DNA of 64,000 nt from Penelope pileata (lineage: Eukaryota > Chordata > Aves > Galliformes > Cracidae), in contig WBMW01001494.1 in the NCBI GenBank assembly GCA_013396635.1, forward strand, positions 1,210,554 to 1,274,553, written 5' to 3'. Within the stretch, counting starts at the first letter, position 1, and the number at the start of each line of letters is the position of its first letter. A model generated the notes under the pieces. It worked only from the letters and a program-made list of their open reading frames with translations, did not search any database and was not told the DNA's origin. Shown in pieces: positions 1-11,520 of the stretch. The position numbers and the translations under genes are program-made.

Positions 1-190
1 GCAGCTTCCCTAAAGCACTGAGATTCAGCCAGTAATTCACAATAAGAAGTAAGAATATTAATTATAATAAAATAATCCTTGCCTGGCATGAGACCCCGAG
101 TCTGGACTAACACCTGTTCTTTATCCTCAAGATGCTATTCCCTGCTAATTCTTCCAGAGCATATTACACCCAATCCAAACGACAGGGTGC
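1..190. other. AT-rich non-coding edge of window
   Basis: The first part is AT-rich, with a TTAATTATAA-type stretch near base 60. No gene or repeat family is recognisable, and the segment is cut by the window edge, so its context is unknown. Confidence 0.4.
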
Positions 191-331
191 CGCCGGTTCT
201 CACAAACCCAGCAGACGTGCTGTGACGATGTTGCTCCCATCTCCTTCTCCTCTGACCGCCGAGCTCCCCGACGCGCAGCCCCCGCCGCACGCAGGAGCTG
301 GAGCTGCGCTGCGCTGTGCTGGGGGGGGACG
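191..331. other. Small CpG-rich patch
   Basis: Fifteen CpG dinucleotides fall within 141 bases in a GC-rich stretch. That is close to the number expected from base composition, whereas most of the window is visibly CpG-depleted. CpG retention of this kind marks unmethylated promoter-like DNA, or sometimes a GC-rich exon. The patch is shorter than a usual CpG island. Open frames cross it on both strands but none resembles a known protein. A minor promoter, an enhancer-type CpG cluster and chance are all possible. Confidence 0.35.
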
Positions 332-335
332 GGTC

Positions 336-3300
336 CTGCACTGCTGAGGCCTCACCTGCAGTGTCCGTGTGACAGCTGGGGTCTGCTGCACTGGTTCCAC
401 CTCTTCCAGTTTCCTGGCAGCAGGGATGGAAGAGCATAAATGGTTTTCCAAGGTGGGGAATATCAGCCCTTTTTGGCTCTGATGGTGTTCATGGAATCTT
501 ACCAGGAAGGTCTGCAAGCAGCGTTCCCTAGAGCAATCCAAGGTGCAGGAAAGCTGTCTTACAGCGATGCTACAGCTGCTTAACTGAATTATCCTAACGG
601 AGAAATGAGAAAGATACTGCTCGTACCAAATGTGGGTGGGTTCAAGGCACAGTGATTTCTGCTCGTTGTTAACCTAGTAGTGAAATCCGTAACTGGATCC
701 ATGGGAGTTGGAGTGGGAGTTGGGGCAAGGCCAGTTCAACCTGGAAGTGGTTGCTGAAGCAAGCAGCCCTGGTTAATGTAGCGTGCCTGAGCTCAGCATC
801 ACAACGTGTCTGTCAAATCGGCTGTGACGTCCCTTCCCCAAATGTCTAGCTGGATTCAATGGGAACAGAGGCTTTCTCCAGGAACAGCTATTTGGAGTCA
901 CTGCTGCTGTTACTCAAGTGTTCATGTGGGCCTGGGAAACCTTTGCTGGCGCATGGCAATGTAATTCCAAACTCAGCCTTTATAGCAAAGGGTACTTTCT
1001 AGGGCAAAACAAGCAAGCAAACACGCAAACAAGTCAATGCTAACATAAATGTTTCTATGTCTGGATTTTTTGAAATATTGCCTGAGCGTCCCAGCCCTGG
1101 TGTACCAGCAGAGCTCTGGTGTGGCTGTGGCCTGGCTGTCCCCTCTCGGTCCCTCCTGCACGGAGCAGCGGTGCCATGGCCCTGTCCTGCTGTGCCAGAC
1201 CAGGACAGCATCACCTCACATGTGGCCGCTTGGTCACTTTGCAGCCTGTCACGGCAGATCACAGGCGATCATCTCCAATGGCAATTTCACATGGAAGTAA
1301 ACCTCAGCCCTTCCTGCCAGCACGGCATCTGGGGCTCAATGGGCAGGGGTGAGGGGGCAGCCAGAGGGATCCGTGCCCACTGCCCCACTGCAGCCCCTTC
1401 CCAAGTGACCTCCAGCAGACAGAGTCCTCGTGCTGCTCCTGCAGCCCAAGGTCACGGATTCAGGGGAGTTACTGACGCTTGCTTGACTCAGTACCTGTCT
1501 CCACAGTAATCCTTGCTTGCACATCTGGAAACTGCAGCTTTTGGGACATCACCGTTCTTAGGAATCACCAATATCCTCTGCTGATGCCATCAGCAGCCCA
1601 CAGCTCAGTGGAGAGCAGCTCCAGGAGAATGATCTGAGCTCAGACAGGGTGAACTGGAGCTCTGTGCCCTACTTAGCTGGTGTATGTATTTGTCATTAAG
1701 TGGGACACTCAATAACCTGGGATCTGACAGCCTTCAGATCCTGTATGAGGAGATGTCAGTCATGCTGGCTTACATTAAACACCTTCCCAAGCATCTGGGC
1801 CATACTGTAATATCCCAGCAGTGCCAAATTATGAACGTGAACCACACATGCTAATCTCTTGATCCTGTCTTATTTCCCTTTTGGACAGTCCCTGAGGGAA
1901 GGAGAAAAATCTCTTTTGTAAGCATAAGAAAATTATAGACCATGTGGGGAGGGCAGAGCGGGCAGGCATCACCCTGCACCTCTTCTGAGCAAACTGTGGA
2001 TGTTTGCAATTGATTTGAGAGCGTGTTTATTGCCATTCTCACTCTCTGCCCTGGCATCCACCGGAGGCATCCAGTAACTGGTAAATGGAATTACAACCGA
2101 GGAAATCTTTTGATATTTGGTTTGCTTCTCAGTTTGCACTCAGGTCTCACCTGTGCAGACAAGGAGGGGCTGAGCAGGGAGCGGGGATTGCAGAGGGCAG
2201 GGAGCAGGGATCGCCAGCTTGTCCTGCCGTGGGGCAGCATCCCCAGGAGACATCGAAACCACTGGATAGCTCAGACCAGTGCAGGGGTGAATTTTGTGTC
2301 TTAGAACAGCTTCTGGATTATTCTGAAATATGGGTGAAACAAACAGGTCCAGGAAATTCCTAAAGCTGAAGGTAACCCCTTGGTGCAGGTGCTCAGGGTG
2401 CCCTCCTAGAGCTGCTGCTGGAAAACAGAGGGGCCGTGGGTGAGGCGGCCACTGGGGCCACCGTGGCCACAGTGACCATGAAGCAGACGAGTTGAAAACC
2501 TTTGGAGATACGAGGAAAACTGCAAGGAAATGATCTGTGATTTTCTTCTGAGAGAGTGAATTCGGTGAAGGTAAAGGTCATTTTCCTGGCAGCAGTGGGG
2601 ATGGGATCCTTTGTGTGCTGAAGTGCTGGTGTAACTCAGGCACAGCCCATGAGCTCTCCTCCACGCCCAGCAGCACAGATCAGCACCCACAGCTCCGTCT
2701 GTCTCAGACAAGGGCACAGTTAAGCCAAGAATACCACTACAGCAACAGGAAGCTCCTTTTGTATCTGAAGGACGCTTGAAGATCTTGGCAGCACTTTCTG
2801 AGAGATGCTCAGCATCCCCAGGCTCAGGCAAACCCTGATGTCTCGTTGGGAAACTTCTCCAAGAAGCTGCTTCTGCCTCATGAAGCACCAAAGGTTGCAC
2901 AGGGAGAACCACAGAGTCCCCTCAGTTCAGTTGAGATCGAATGGGGAGAGCTGGAAATTCCCTTTCCAAGCAAAATTTTAGAAAAGCAGCACATGTTGGA
3001 GTCCTGGTGCACCTCCCCTGCCACAACGACCTTCGCGTGACCTTGTTTCCCAGTGTGAGAGCAGAGGCATGAATGGTTTCAGTCCACTGCAACTGGGAAG
3101 AACTGGGCAGTTTGCCAAGTGAATATCTGCTGGGTTAATCACTGTGCAAATCTAATCAGGAACTGGAATGTGCCAGGCTCATTACCGAAATTAAATTCAC
3201 CTCCAATTAAAGAGAGAGCTACAAGCTTCCATCACACGGAGGTGCCCCCAGGCTGCCCCTCCCTGAAAACATCTCCTGAACTGCAGGGCTGGAGAACGCT

Positions 3301-4329
3301 GGAGGGATTTCCAGGTGCAGGGAAGTGAGTTGCTTCTTGTGCTTTCCCCGAGGCTGTGTAAGTAAGGAGTTTGCTGATGCCCTTAGTAACTTACCCAGTG
3401 AGTCAGAAGCAACTTCAGTGGCAGGATTTCCAAAGAACACTTGCCAAGAGAAAGCTGAGGACACAGTCAGTGACTGGAACATCTCCCACACCAGGATTGT
3501 TCCTGGGATCTGGGGGCATCTTTACAAATTCTCCACTTCACACCCTGAATCCTTCTTTGGGACCTACGTGTCTGCACTTCAGAGTCCAAGTACATCCTGT
3601 CCAAATACACAAATGGACTTTGTGAAGAGAACAGCAAGGTTGCAAGGTTGTGCAGGTGAGAGTGCAGAGATGCTGACTTACAAGTTGTTCAAGCTCCATT
3701 TGCCCCCTTGGCTTCACTGATTAGACTTGCACAGCCTGTTCCCATCATCACCACGCTCAACACCATCTCTCCCTGCATCAGCCCTTCACCTCAGCCTTAC
3801 ATGATGTCAGGGAAGGAATTTTAGTATCTTAGGTCAAAATAAATGTTCATAACTGAAATCCACCTCTGTGGTCTTGCTGGGACTGCACATGTAATTCTGG
3901 GCCTTCTTCTCTCCCCCAGTACTCAAAGAAGGGCTGGTTTGCAAAGGTTCTGGGTTGGCTTTCACTTGGAGTTGGACAACATGGGTGGACACCTTGAAGG
4001 CTTCCCACAGACGTGTAAGGCTTCTCACATACCCCACTGCCCAATCTAAATCACAGTGTTCCCAAAGATACAGCTGGAGCCTGGGCTCCTCCAGCCCCAT
4101 GGCCAGGACCCAGCACTAGGTGCCACTGGACGGTACTGGTACAAAGAGGAGCAACAAGGGGTCGGGTGAACGCCTTCCACATGTTAGCAAATACCATTCA
4201 AAGAGAAAAGGTGCGCTGCTTGCCAGCTCTGCTCAAGGCCTGCGAGGGGAATCCGGAGTGCAGGTAGGATGTGAAGCCCAAAGAGCCTCCCAGTGGGCTG
4301 CAAGGGATGCAAAGACCTTGTTACAGAGC
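336..4329. other. Non-coding stretch, no gene recognised
   Basis: Composition is mixed and no family is recognisable. The longest open frame (minus strand, 2406-2912) overlaps other open frames on both strands and has no domain signature. A small tandem duplication of GGGAGTTGG with a 12-base period lies at 703-723. A plus-strand open frame at 3325-3720 contains a good-looking donor (CAG|GTGAG at about 3655), but its protein is unfamiliar. Confidence 0.45.
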
Positions 4330-4640
4330 AGAGAGCTCAGTGCTGCCCCAAGGGTTAATTAGCAGCATCCTTTGCCTTTGGGGGTGTCTAAGTGCTTCCT
4401 TGGTGAGGGGCAGCCCGTCTTTGTTGCCTAGATACAGCTTTGCTGGGGGGTTGAGGAAGGTACCTGGAGCTTCATTAGAAGAGGATGTTAATGGGATTTT
4501 CAGATTTAGCTGCACTATGTAAATTATTACCCGGGGCAGCCCTGAGGCAAAGCGGCTGCCTGTTACTATCAGCCACACATCACATCCGAGCACTGACAAG
4601 ACAAATAAGGGTGATTGTCTCTCTCTCCTTAATCAGGGGG
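4330..4640. promoter_or_regulatory. Candidate conserved non-coding element, AT-rich island
   Basis: A relatively AT-rich island with a TTAATTAG homeodomain core at 4355-4362, further TTAAT/AAATTATT words near 4490-4530, and no sustained open frame. Composition and motif content resemble avian developmental enhancers, but no conservation data are available here. It could be ordinary AT-rich spacer DNA. Confidence 0.25.
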
Positions 4641-6649
4641 ATGTGATCAGCTGGTGGAGGTCTTGGCCAGGTGCTCACCAGCATTTCCTGGCTCTGCAGA
4701 GCAGGGCAGGGAGCGTCCCTGAGGGCCCAGGCTGGGGACCAAGGACCAGGAAGGTCCCTTCAGCTCTTGGAAGGGAGCAGCAAGCAAGCAGCAGGCTTTC
4801 ATGGCTCAGTGGAAGGGTGGGGTTGTGTAATAATTAGAAAACAAAGAAGACCTGATAAAATGGTGCTTCGGTGCTGTTACACACACCTGTGCTGGAAGGC
4901 TGCGCATCCAGCTCGTGGAGCAGGCACATCTGGCACTGAGCTGGGGGCAGAGGAAGCCAAACCTGCTGAGCCAAAAGGCTGCTGGGCTGCAGTGCTGCCC
5001 TGCAGCAGAAGGTGCCAGCGGGTCTGGGCAGAGCTGTCCACAGCCCCTTGCTGAGCTGCCCCGGCACGCTCACTGCGTATGAGGTGTGCTTACCGTGCAA
5101 GTAGCAAAGTCGGACACTGGCATAGGTGAGGCCAGTTATTTTGGCAGATTGGTCCTGTCCTCAGGGCAGAAAAAGGACTTCAGACAAGTGTCCTTTAACT
5201 TTTAGAGAGAGCTTGGCACAGCAGCACAGAAGGCCTTTCAGCATCTGCTGGAAACGGTTGGGATCAACTCCCCACAGTGAGCAGGAGACTCCATTTCTGG
5301 TCTTTAACAGCAAAACCAAGCCCCAGGCAGCTGAGCTGGGAGACACGAGATGCACAGGGCCCTCGCCCAGCGCTGCTGCCGGGCTGCCAAGCTGCTCGTC
5401 CTCCTGCTCGTCCCCTGGGCAGTGGCACCTCGTAGTGCTGGCCAGCCAGTCTTCCTCTGCATGCGTCTCCTTCATGGAGCGACTCGTGCTGGCCCAGGTG
5501 CTGGTGAGCTGTGGTGCAGTCCCAGCGGAGCATCAGGCACAGCTGTCAGCTGAATGCTGAGAAGTGACAGAGCAGCACAAGGTGGGTTTCTGCAGGGAGG
5601 AAATTTTCTGCAGGTTCAGGAAATTGCCTCCCTCTGGTGGTGACTGTGCCACTTCCTAAGGTCACACATGCTTCAAGCAAGGACGGGGTTTTACCGTCTT
5701 CCATGTAGCATGGTGTCAGAGGAGAGCAGTGGATCTGAGCAGGTGGACATCGCAGGGGCTGCTGATGGTGAATGGCAGATACCTGTGCTGATCCCTGCTC
5801 GCTGCCATGGCAGCTGGGAGGGATGTGTGCAAGGACTGAACCACAGTCAGAGCCAGAACAAGCAGGTGGGAGGAGCTGAGCAAAAAAGCTGGCAGTAAAT
5901 GAAGATCGGGGATGATGCGTATCTTCAGGTGCCCTCCAGAAGTCAAGGGAGCTGTTAGGGATAGATCAGCTCTGAGCATCCTTCTCAGCTGCAGATCTGC
6001 ACGGAAATGCAGGCACTGTTGAATAACAAAACAAAGCCAGATACACCAAGGAGGAAACGCTGACCCATCTGCTGAATGCAGCGCCAGCTCAACGTGCACG
6101 TTGGATATTAACAGAACTAGGCAAGCAAAACTGGCAGCAGTTTGGTAAACAATCGAGACAAAACTGGACTATATTAATCACAGAGCTGAGTGTCCTTGAG
6201 ATGACTGTCCTGCAAACAGGGAATTTTGCAACAGCTGCCACAGAAAGGAGCATTATGCAAATATAGGTATGCATACAGTGTTCCTAGGTGCATTGTAAGT
6301 AGGGACCAAGAAAGCTTCATTAAGAACAGTATTAGAGCTTCCTTTTAAAGTAGCCTTTATGGATGCATGAGTCAAAGTGCAGTTTATGAGTCAAAATAAA
6401 TTTTCTCTAGGGATCTAGGGATTGGTGGATTTCTCCACCAATTCAGTTCAACCATACACCAGTCTGGGACCAGGGCAGTCGTTCTCACAAGCTGGTCAAC
6501 GAAGAGAGGCAAAGCAGGGAGAAGCTATGCTACAAAAGCTTCAGCTGGAGGTGGAATGACATGATCTCACATTCTTAGCATCAGCCAGCTCTGTGCGTCA
6601 GCATTGGCAATCAGTTATCCTGGCTTGTAAACAAGCTTGTAATCACAGC
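4641..6649. other. Non-coding stretch, no gene recognised
   Basis: Mixed sequence with a TAATTA core at 4833-4838, a CTCF-like site (annotated separately) and a perfect 14-base palindrome GCTGCCATGGCAGC at 5801-5814. Open frames are short and overlap on both strands. Confidence 0.45.
5626..5642 (-). promoter_or_regulatory. CTCF-like motif
   Basis: The sequence GCCTCCCTCTGGTGGTG matches much of the reverse complement of the CTCF core, whose best-conserved part is CCCTCTGGTGG or CCCCCTGGTGG. CTCF sites anchor chromatin loops and insulators. A single motif match is weak evidence of occupancy. Confidence 0.3.
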
Positions 6650-7060
6650 ACTCCACCGCAGCATTCAGTGGAATGCACCTGGAAAGGTATGCTTGTTTTT
6701 AAAGAGAAATCCAAAGGTCAGCTTTTAGCCTGGCAGATTTTGATTGCACCTCCACGGACATAATTATTGAATGCTTTGATTTCATTAACCATAATGAGTT
6801 CTTCCCTACCCATTTGTCCACAGTTTCCTTCAATGGGTGGCACAGTGCTTGCATGACAAGTGACAGGTCCCTCCGTCCCATCTGGAGGGCGTGACTCAGA
6901 GTGGCTTCAGCACCACGGCGTGATGCAAACACGTAGCCCTCTATGATCTCTTTTCACCCAGATGAATGAACCCTGAATCAGATGTCAATAACTACTTGAC
7001 ATTCTTGGAGATCTCTGCATGCTGGTGAGTTTATCTCCATACAATTTCCCTGTTGAGAAA
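6650..7060. promoter_or_regulatory. AT-rich island, possible regulatory element
   Basis: An AT-rich stretch with TAATTA at 6761-6766, an ATTAACCATAATGAG homeodomain-like run near 6785, and a TGACAAGTGACAGG stretch near 6853 that contains a MEIS/TGIF-type TGACAG word. There is no recognisable protein. Conservation is untested. Confidence 0.2.
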
Positions 7061-8127
7061 GCCAACAGCTGCTCAGTGCAATAGGAAGCTGTGGTAGAAG
7101 TTGAGCAATCCAAGGAATGCTTGAAACGCCTACTTGAGTTTTGGCTCTGCAGCCCCATGTTTTGCCATTTCTCTGCTTTCTGCTGGGTGGATGTTCCAGT
7201 TCCTCAATTCCTGCCACTTGGCCTCATTTTTTGGCAGGATCATCCCCTTTCAGAAGCCCAGAGCTGTGTTGGCGAAGAAGAGTGCACAGGATGGAAGGAG
7301 ATGAACAGCAAGCATGGGAATGCGCGTGAATACCCTTCTGAAAAGTGAGTATTTCAATGCTATTGACTCTTTTCCTTCTCTCCCAGAGCTCTGCAGAGGC
7401 GTACTGGGTGTCTGCAGCCTCTCCATGTTTCCTGTTTTCATTCCAGTATCTGAAATGCTAACATACCACATGCCTTGAATTCCAGCCCTGACGCACCAGG
7501 AAAAGGGACCAAGAGCAGATGCATGGGAGTCCTGGAGCCTTTCATGCCCTTTCCCCAGACAGCCTGGGGATCTTGGCAACTCCCTGACTCTGTTCTTCAT
7601 CCCCTTTCTTCCCTTCTCTCTTCTAATTCCTAGAGTTGCTGTGTTATCCCTCACTACTTTAATGTTGGAGTGTTCTTCAGACAGAGAAGGGCTCTGATTT
7701 GCCCTGTTTTACTAAGGGCAGTGTTTGGAAAAAGCTCTCTTGTCGAATCAGTGCTGTTATTCTAGCGATGAAGTGTATACAAAAGATTGCTCTGAGGTCC
7801 AAGAGCTTTTGCAAAAAATAATGTGGCATAGCTGACATAATTCCATTCACCCATTGCAGTGATAACTTGATAATTCCTACTTCTTTCTTCCTAATAGTAT
7901 AAATCAGGAGCAAAACCCTTTAGCCAGTGGAAGGATTCTCTTGGCAAATATTTAATTCTGCTGCTTTCAGCACAATGTCAGCCAGATGTCAGCCTTGTGT
8001 GCCATCTCTCAGGCCTCAGCCAGTGCACAGACCGTACCCAAGACACTTTGAAACATGCAGACTTGGCAAGTCGTGACATAAGGCACAGATTCTGCTCCTT
8101 TTAATTCCAGAAGTCAGCTGAGGTCAG
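7061..8127. other. Non-coding stretch, no gene recognised
   Basis: Mixed sequence, more AT-rich between about 7660 and 7960. Open frames up to 134 codons occur on opposing strands without any recognisable family. No repeat was identified. Confidence 0.45.
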
Positions 8128-8821
8128 ATGTTGAGAGCAGAAATGTGGCCACTCAGCCGTGGCCAAGGCAAAACCCCAGCAACATGCAATGGCAGAGGAG
8201 ATTTCCAGCCCCATCCACAGCACCTGCTGCTGGAAGGACCTGCTCTCATCATGGCACCACCCAGCTCTGCTCAAGCCTTTGGGGTATGCAGCAGCTGTAC
8301 CACGGATGGGCAGGATGCGCACTTGCAATGTCAAGTATTGACAGCATCACTCGAGATTTCTTCCCAGAGCCAGGCTCTCCCAGGCGTAGCTGCCTTTCCC
8401 ACTGAGGAAGGTGAACGGTCCAGGCATATGCAATGGAAGCAAGACATTTCCACCCAAGGTGGAGCTTTCTCTGCGCACACCCATCCAGCTCTGCCCTCAG
8501 CACTGAGCTTGCAGCTCTTCTGGCCCAAAAGAAAACAGCTCCCCTGTGTTTCGCACCCTCTGCCTGCTCCCCTGTGGCTCCCTGCCAGTCCCTGTCCCAA
8601 TGGCTTCTCAGCTTCAGGACCCGAAACGCCTCAGGCCTGCTCTCAGCAGTGGGGTGGGGAGAGGAGGATGCCTCTGGGTGGCACCAGCGGCAGGGGCAGA
8701 GGAGCGGCAGTGACAGCCAACCTGGGCCCAGCAGGCCCCAGCCCACGCCGCTCAGGTTTCCAGGCAGGGATCGGTTGGCAGCGAGGCCGACTGCTCCGGT
8801 GTCCCTGTAGGATCAGATCGC
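8128..8821. other. GC-rich block with a long chance open frame
   Basis: The plus strand is open for 232 codons (8128-8826), and the two other plus frames and the minus strand are also open over much of it, as expected for low-stop GC-rich sequence. The translation is rich in Pro, Ser, Gln and Gly with no domain, signal peptide or repeat I recognise. I do not call it a gene. Confidence 0.4.
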
Positions 8822-8848
8822 CATGACATCAGGCCTCCTGATGTCATG
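8822..8848. repeat. 27-bp near-perfect palindrome with paired CRE-like sites
   Basis: Two perfectly complementary 12-base arms, CATGACATCAGG and CCTGATGTCATG, are separated by three bases (CCT). Each arm contains TGACATCA or its complement, one base from the cyclic-AMP response element TGACGTCA bound by CREB/ATF bZIP dimers. The change from CG to CA is what methyl-CpG deamination would produce. It could be a bZIP-bound element, a hairpin, or chance. Confidence 0.6.
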
Positions 8849-9469
8849 TCCTGAAAGCCTTCGGGGCGGACACAGGGCCCAGAAGCTCTGTGGGCTGACC
8901 CCAGCCCTCCGAGCACTCAGAGGCCGCTCGAGCTGCACCGCTGCGGCAGGTTCCTTTGTTCTGGCCTTCTGAAGCTCCTCTTCTTCCCCGTTTAAAGTCA
9001 TATCCTCTTCCCACTGAAGTGGCAGCTGGAATTAAAGGTATAAAAGATAAATGCTTTCTCTCACCACATTTAAATTATTTAATCAGGGGAGGATGGGGGC
9101 TGGTGAGGTCAGGGTTGGTCACCTGGACCTAGGAAGATGCCACTTCCCTGGTAGCTGCTGCTTCATCAGAGCAGTGGGATTCAGCCCTGCCTGTTGGTTT
9201 TGGCAGCACCAGGATCCTGCGGCAGAGGAGGGAGGAAGGGGCGGAGTGTTTTCCTTAGGCTCTGTCAGGTCAATCCCACCCCTCTGCTGATGGTGACAGC
9301 TGCCCCTGAGAAGTGACGGGTCTCCCGAGTGGCAGTGCCACCATCACGTCAGGCACCGTGGCTCTCCAGAGCTGGACCCCGACTCAGAGCAGGGACACGG
9401 GCTGGCTGCAGCAGGATGGCTCCCTGCAGCCCCCAGCTGACCCCGCGGGCAGAGAACAGCAAGGGAATG
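8849..9469. other. Non-coding stretch, mostly GC-rich
   Basis: GC-rich sequence with scattered CpGs at 8860-8950, then a short AT-rich interval around 9030-9090. No gene, repeat family or RNA gene recognised. Confidence 0.45.
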
Positions 9470-9860
9470 CCATTGGAGGTGAATGAACGTGAATCATCTC
9501 CACACACATTTTCTCCTGCATTATTATCCCTTTTAAAAATTAAAGATGGTAATAAGTTACTGTAGTTGAAAGTGAGATAATGGGAGATTTTAGGGAGATA
9601 AAATTCTAATGGTATCCACGGAGAGAGAGGAATAGGGAGAGAAAATTGGAAGGGATTCGTTATGAACATAGCCTCACTTACAAATATTCCCCCAGGTTAG
9701 GACCTTACGGTGTTAATAATTAACCAGAATCTTATGAAGGCTAAAATAACTGCAACATGCACCAAGATCATCGTTTCAGTATTCAGCGTGTGCACAAACC
9801 TTGCCCGCCACTCGTCTCAGTTACTGTGGCAACAGTACATCTGCTTTCCACAATATCCTT
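9470..9860. promoter_or_regulatory. Candidate conserved non-coding element, AT-rich island
   Basis: A sharply AT-rich island between GC-rich flanks, with TAATTA at 9717-9722 and several TTAAA, GATAA and TTAAT words. It has no long open frame of plausible composition. The sharp compositional boundary and homeodomain-type words suggest a regulatory element. Conservation is untested. Confidence 0.25.
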
Positions 9861-10194
9861 CATTAATCATTTACACACAGGAAAAAAATGTCCTGGAGGA
9901 ACGATGCCACACGCACTGCTCACCTCCCAACAGGGAGTGGGACCAGCTCCCAACGCATGCAGCCTCTCGACCTCTGCTTACGGCCAGGCCCCTGCACCAC
10001 GCAGCCTAGGGGCTGGGTGCTGCACAGCCTCATCCATTCACAGCCCCGGGTCTGGGCTGTTCGCTCAGTAAGGTGAGCACTGCCCAGCAAAGCAGGACAA
10101 GCCCCTTCTAGCTGCAGCCGTGGGAATGGTGCCTGCCTTCAGCAACCCATCCTGGATGCTCATCTCCCTGCGTCCTAGAGCTGCTCTCCGACCA
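9861..10194. other. GC-richer non-coding spacer
   Basis: No gene or repeat recognised. Short open frames are found in all three plus frames, a sign of chance openness rather than coding. Confidence 0.4.
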
Positions 10195-10470
10195 GAGCAG
10201 ATTGTTTGAAGATTACAAATAAACTGTGTATAAAATTACTCATTATATAATCTTTCCTGGGCTATCCAAAATAACATAAACTGCACATTCAGCATGTAAT
10301 TGATACCAGACACTCATACTATACTTACTCTGTAAGAGTACGGTAGTGTTTTACAGTACTGCCCAGAAAACCTCTTGGATCTGGGTGAATTTTATCTCCA
10401 AATTTGTTGATGGAAAAAGTGAGGAACAAGTGACCCTCTGTGATACACACCTGAAGGCCAAAGAAGATCT
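10195..10470. other. AT-rich non-coding island
   Basis: An AT-rich stretch including AATAAACTGTGTATAAAATT-type sequence at about 10219 and repeated TACT/TATACT words. No gene is recognisable. It could be a small regulatory island or simply AT-rich spacer. Confidence 0.25.
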
Positions 10471-11520
10471 GTTTTCTCCTGCCGAGTGCCCACTATCCCG
10501 GGTGTAAGAGACATCCCTGTGTCTCCCCCTCCCCGGGATTCCCTTGTGCTGGCATTTTCAGGCTAGTTTAGTGCAGTCAGCTGGGAGTCACTGACTCTGG
10601 GGTCTTGACTCTCACTGAAGCCCAACAGACATTAAAGATGCGAAGAAAGCCAGCTGCTGGGAAAAGGACAGAGCATATGTTAGAGGCAGCCTCTTTCTAC
10701 GGGAGCACCTCAGACACCTGCCATTTGTCAGAGCACTTTGATTTTACTGACTCTGAAATGCCAGCATGAAACTGTTCACAACTTGCTCGGCCACAAATCA
10801 ACCTGTCGTGGGTGAGTAGCTCCAGCTGAAGGATCCTGCACTGAAAATGCATCTCTCCAGCTGCAGGCTTTGCCCACTAGACTCACCCCTGGCTCGCTTG
10901 GTTCACCTCCCTCAAACTGTTCATCACCTGAGAGCTGAGCCCCTGCTAACGCTGGAGACAACGCCAGGGGCTGCCTGTCCCCATCTTGGAGCATCTTATC
11001 TTTCTTGTTCCATGGCTGCATGCAGGTGAGCAGCAAGACCGAGGAAGGCTGGCATTTGTGGGACTCTGCCTTGAACTGCTTCTCTATGGAACAGCTGCTC
11101 CAGGGGGAACTCGCCTTGGGGGACTGCCAGGTCAGAGAGGGAGAAGAGATGGGAGCAACCCCACGGCAAGAGCTGTGGGGGTTTTTGTGGCTGAATTCAG
11201 GAGGCTGGGAAGGGCTGGTGGGGTTGTAAGGGTTGGAGAGATTTGGGAAAGATAGCAGGAATAGGGGAAATTTTGAGGGTTTGTGAGGATTTTCCAGAGG
11301 ATGATTGGGGAATAAATCCATGGGAATGGTGCTCAGGGCTACCTGCCCTGCATCGCAGCAGGGCTGCGTGCTGGTTGCTGCAGGCACGTGGTTACCCAGA
11401 AGTTTTGGAAGGGGTTCAACAGCCCAGGGGAACTCAGCAGTGGCCACAGGTGCAGAGAGCGTTGGCCTGGAAATATGACCCGGGTAGGTGGGAGAGGACA
11501 GGTACACAGCTCAAGGAGCA
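10471..11520. other. Non-coding stretch with G-rich plus strand
   Basis: From about 11090 to 11330 the plus strand carries many G runs. The minus-strand open frame of 243 codons (10776-11507) is the Pro/Ser/Asn-rich shadow of those runs and has no recognisable family. A four-tract G-quadruplex motif inside it is annotated separately. Confidence 0.4.
11207..11232 (+). other. G-quadruplex motif
   Basis: Four G tracts at 11207-11209, 11212-11214, 11220-11223 and 11230-11232 are separated by loops of 2, 5 and 6 bases, which satisfies the canonical four-tract quadruplex pattern. Folding in the cell is not implied by the motif alone. Confidence 0.6.

Noticed and set aside
3385..3655. Possible internal exon between a CCCTTAG acceptor and a CAG|GTGAG donor
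   Set aside because: The acceptor has a poor pyrimidine tract, and the translated residues do not resemble any family.
8128..8826. 232-codon open frame, plus strand
   Set aside because: All plus frames and the minus strand are largely open here. No homologous family or splice context is visible.
10776..11507. 243-codon open frame, minus strand
   Set aside because: The Asn-Pro/Ser-Pro pattern mirrors the G runs on the plus strand. There is no domain, and the openness is explained by composition.
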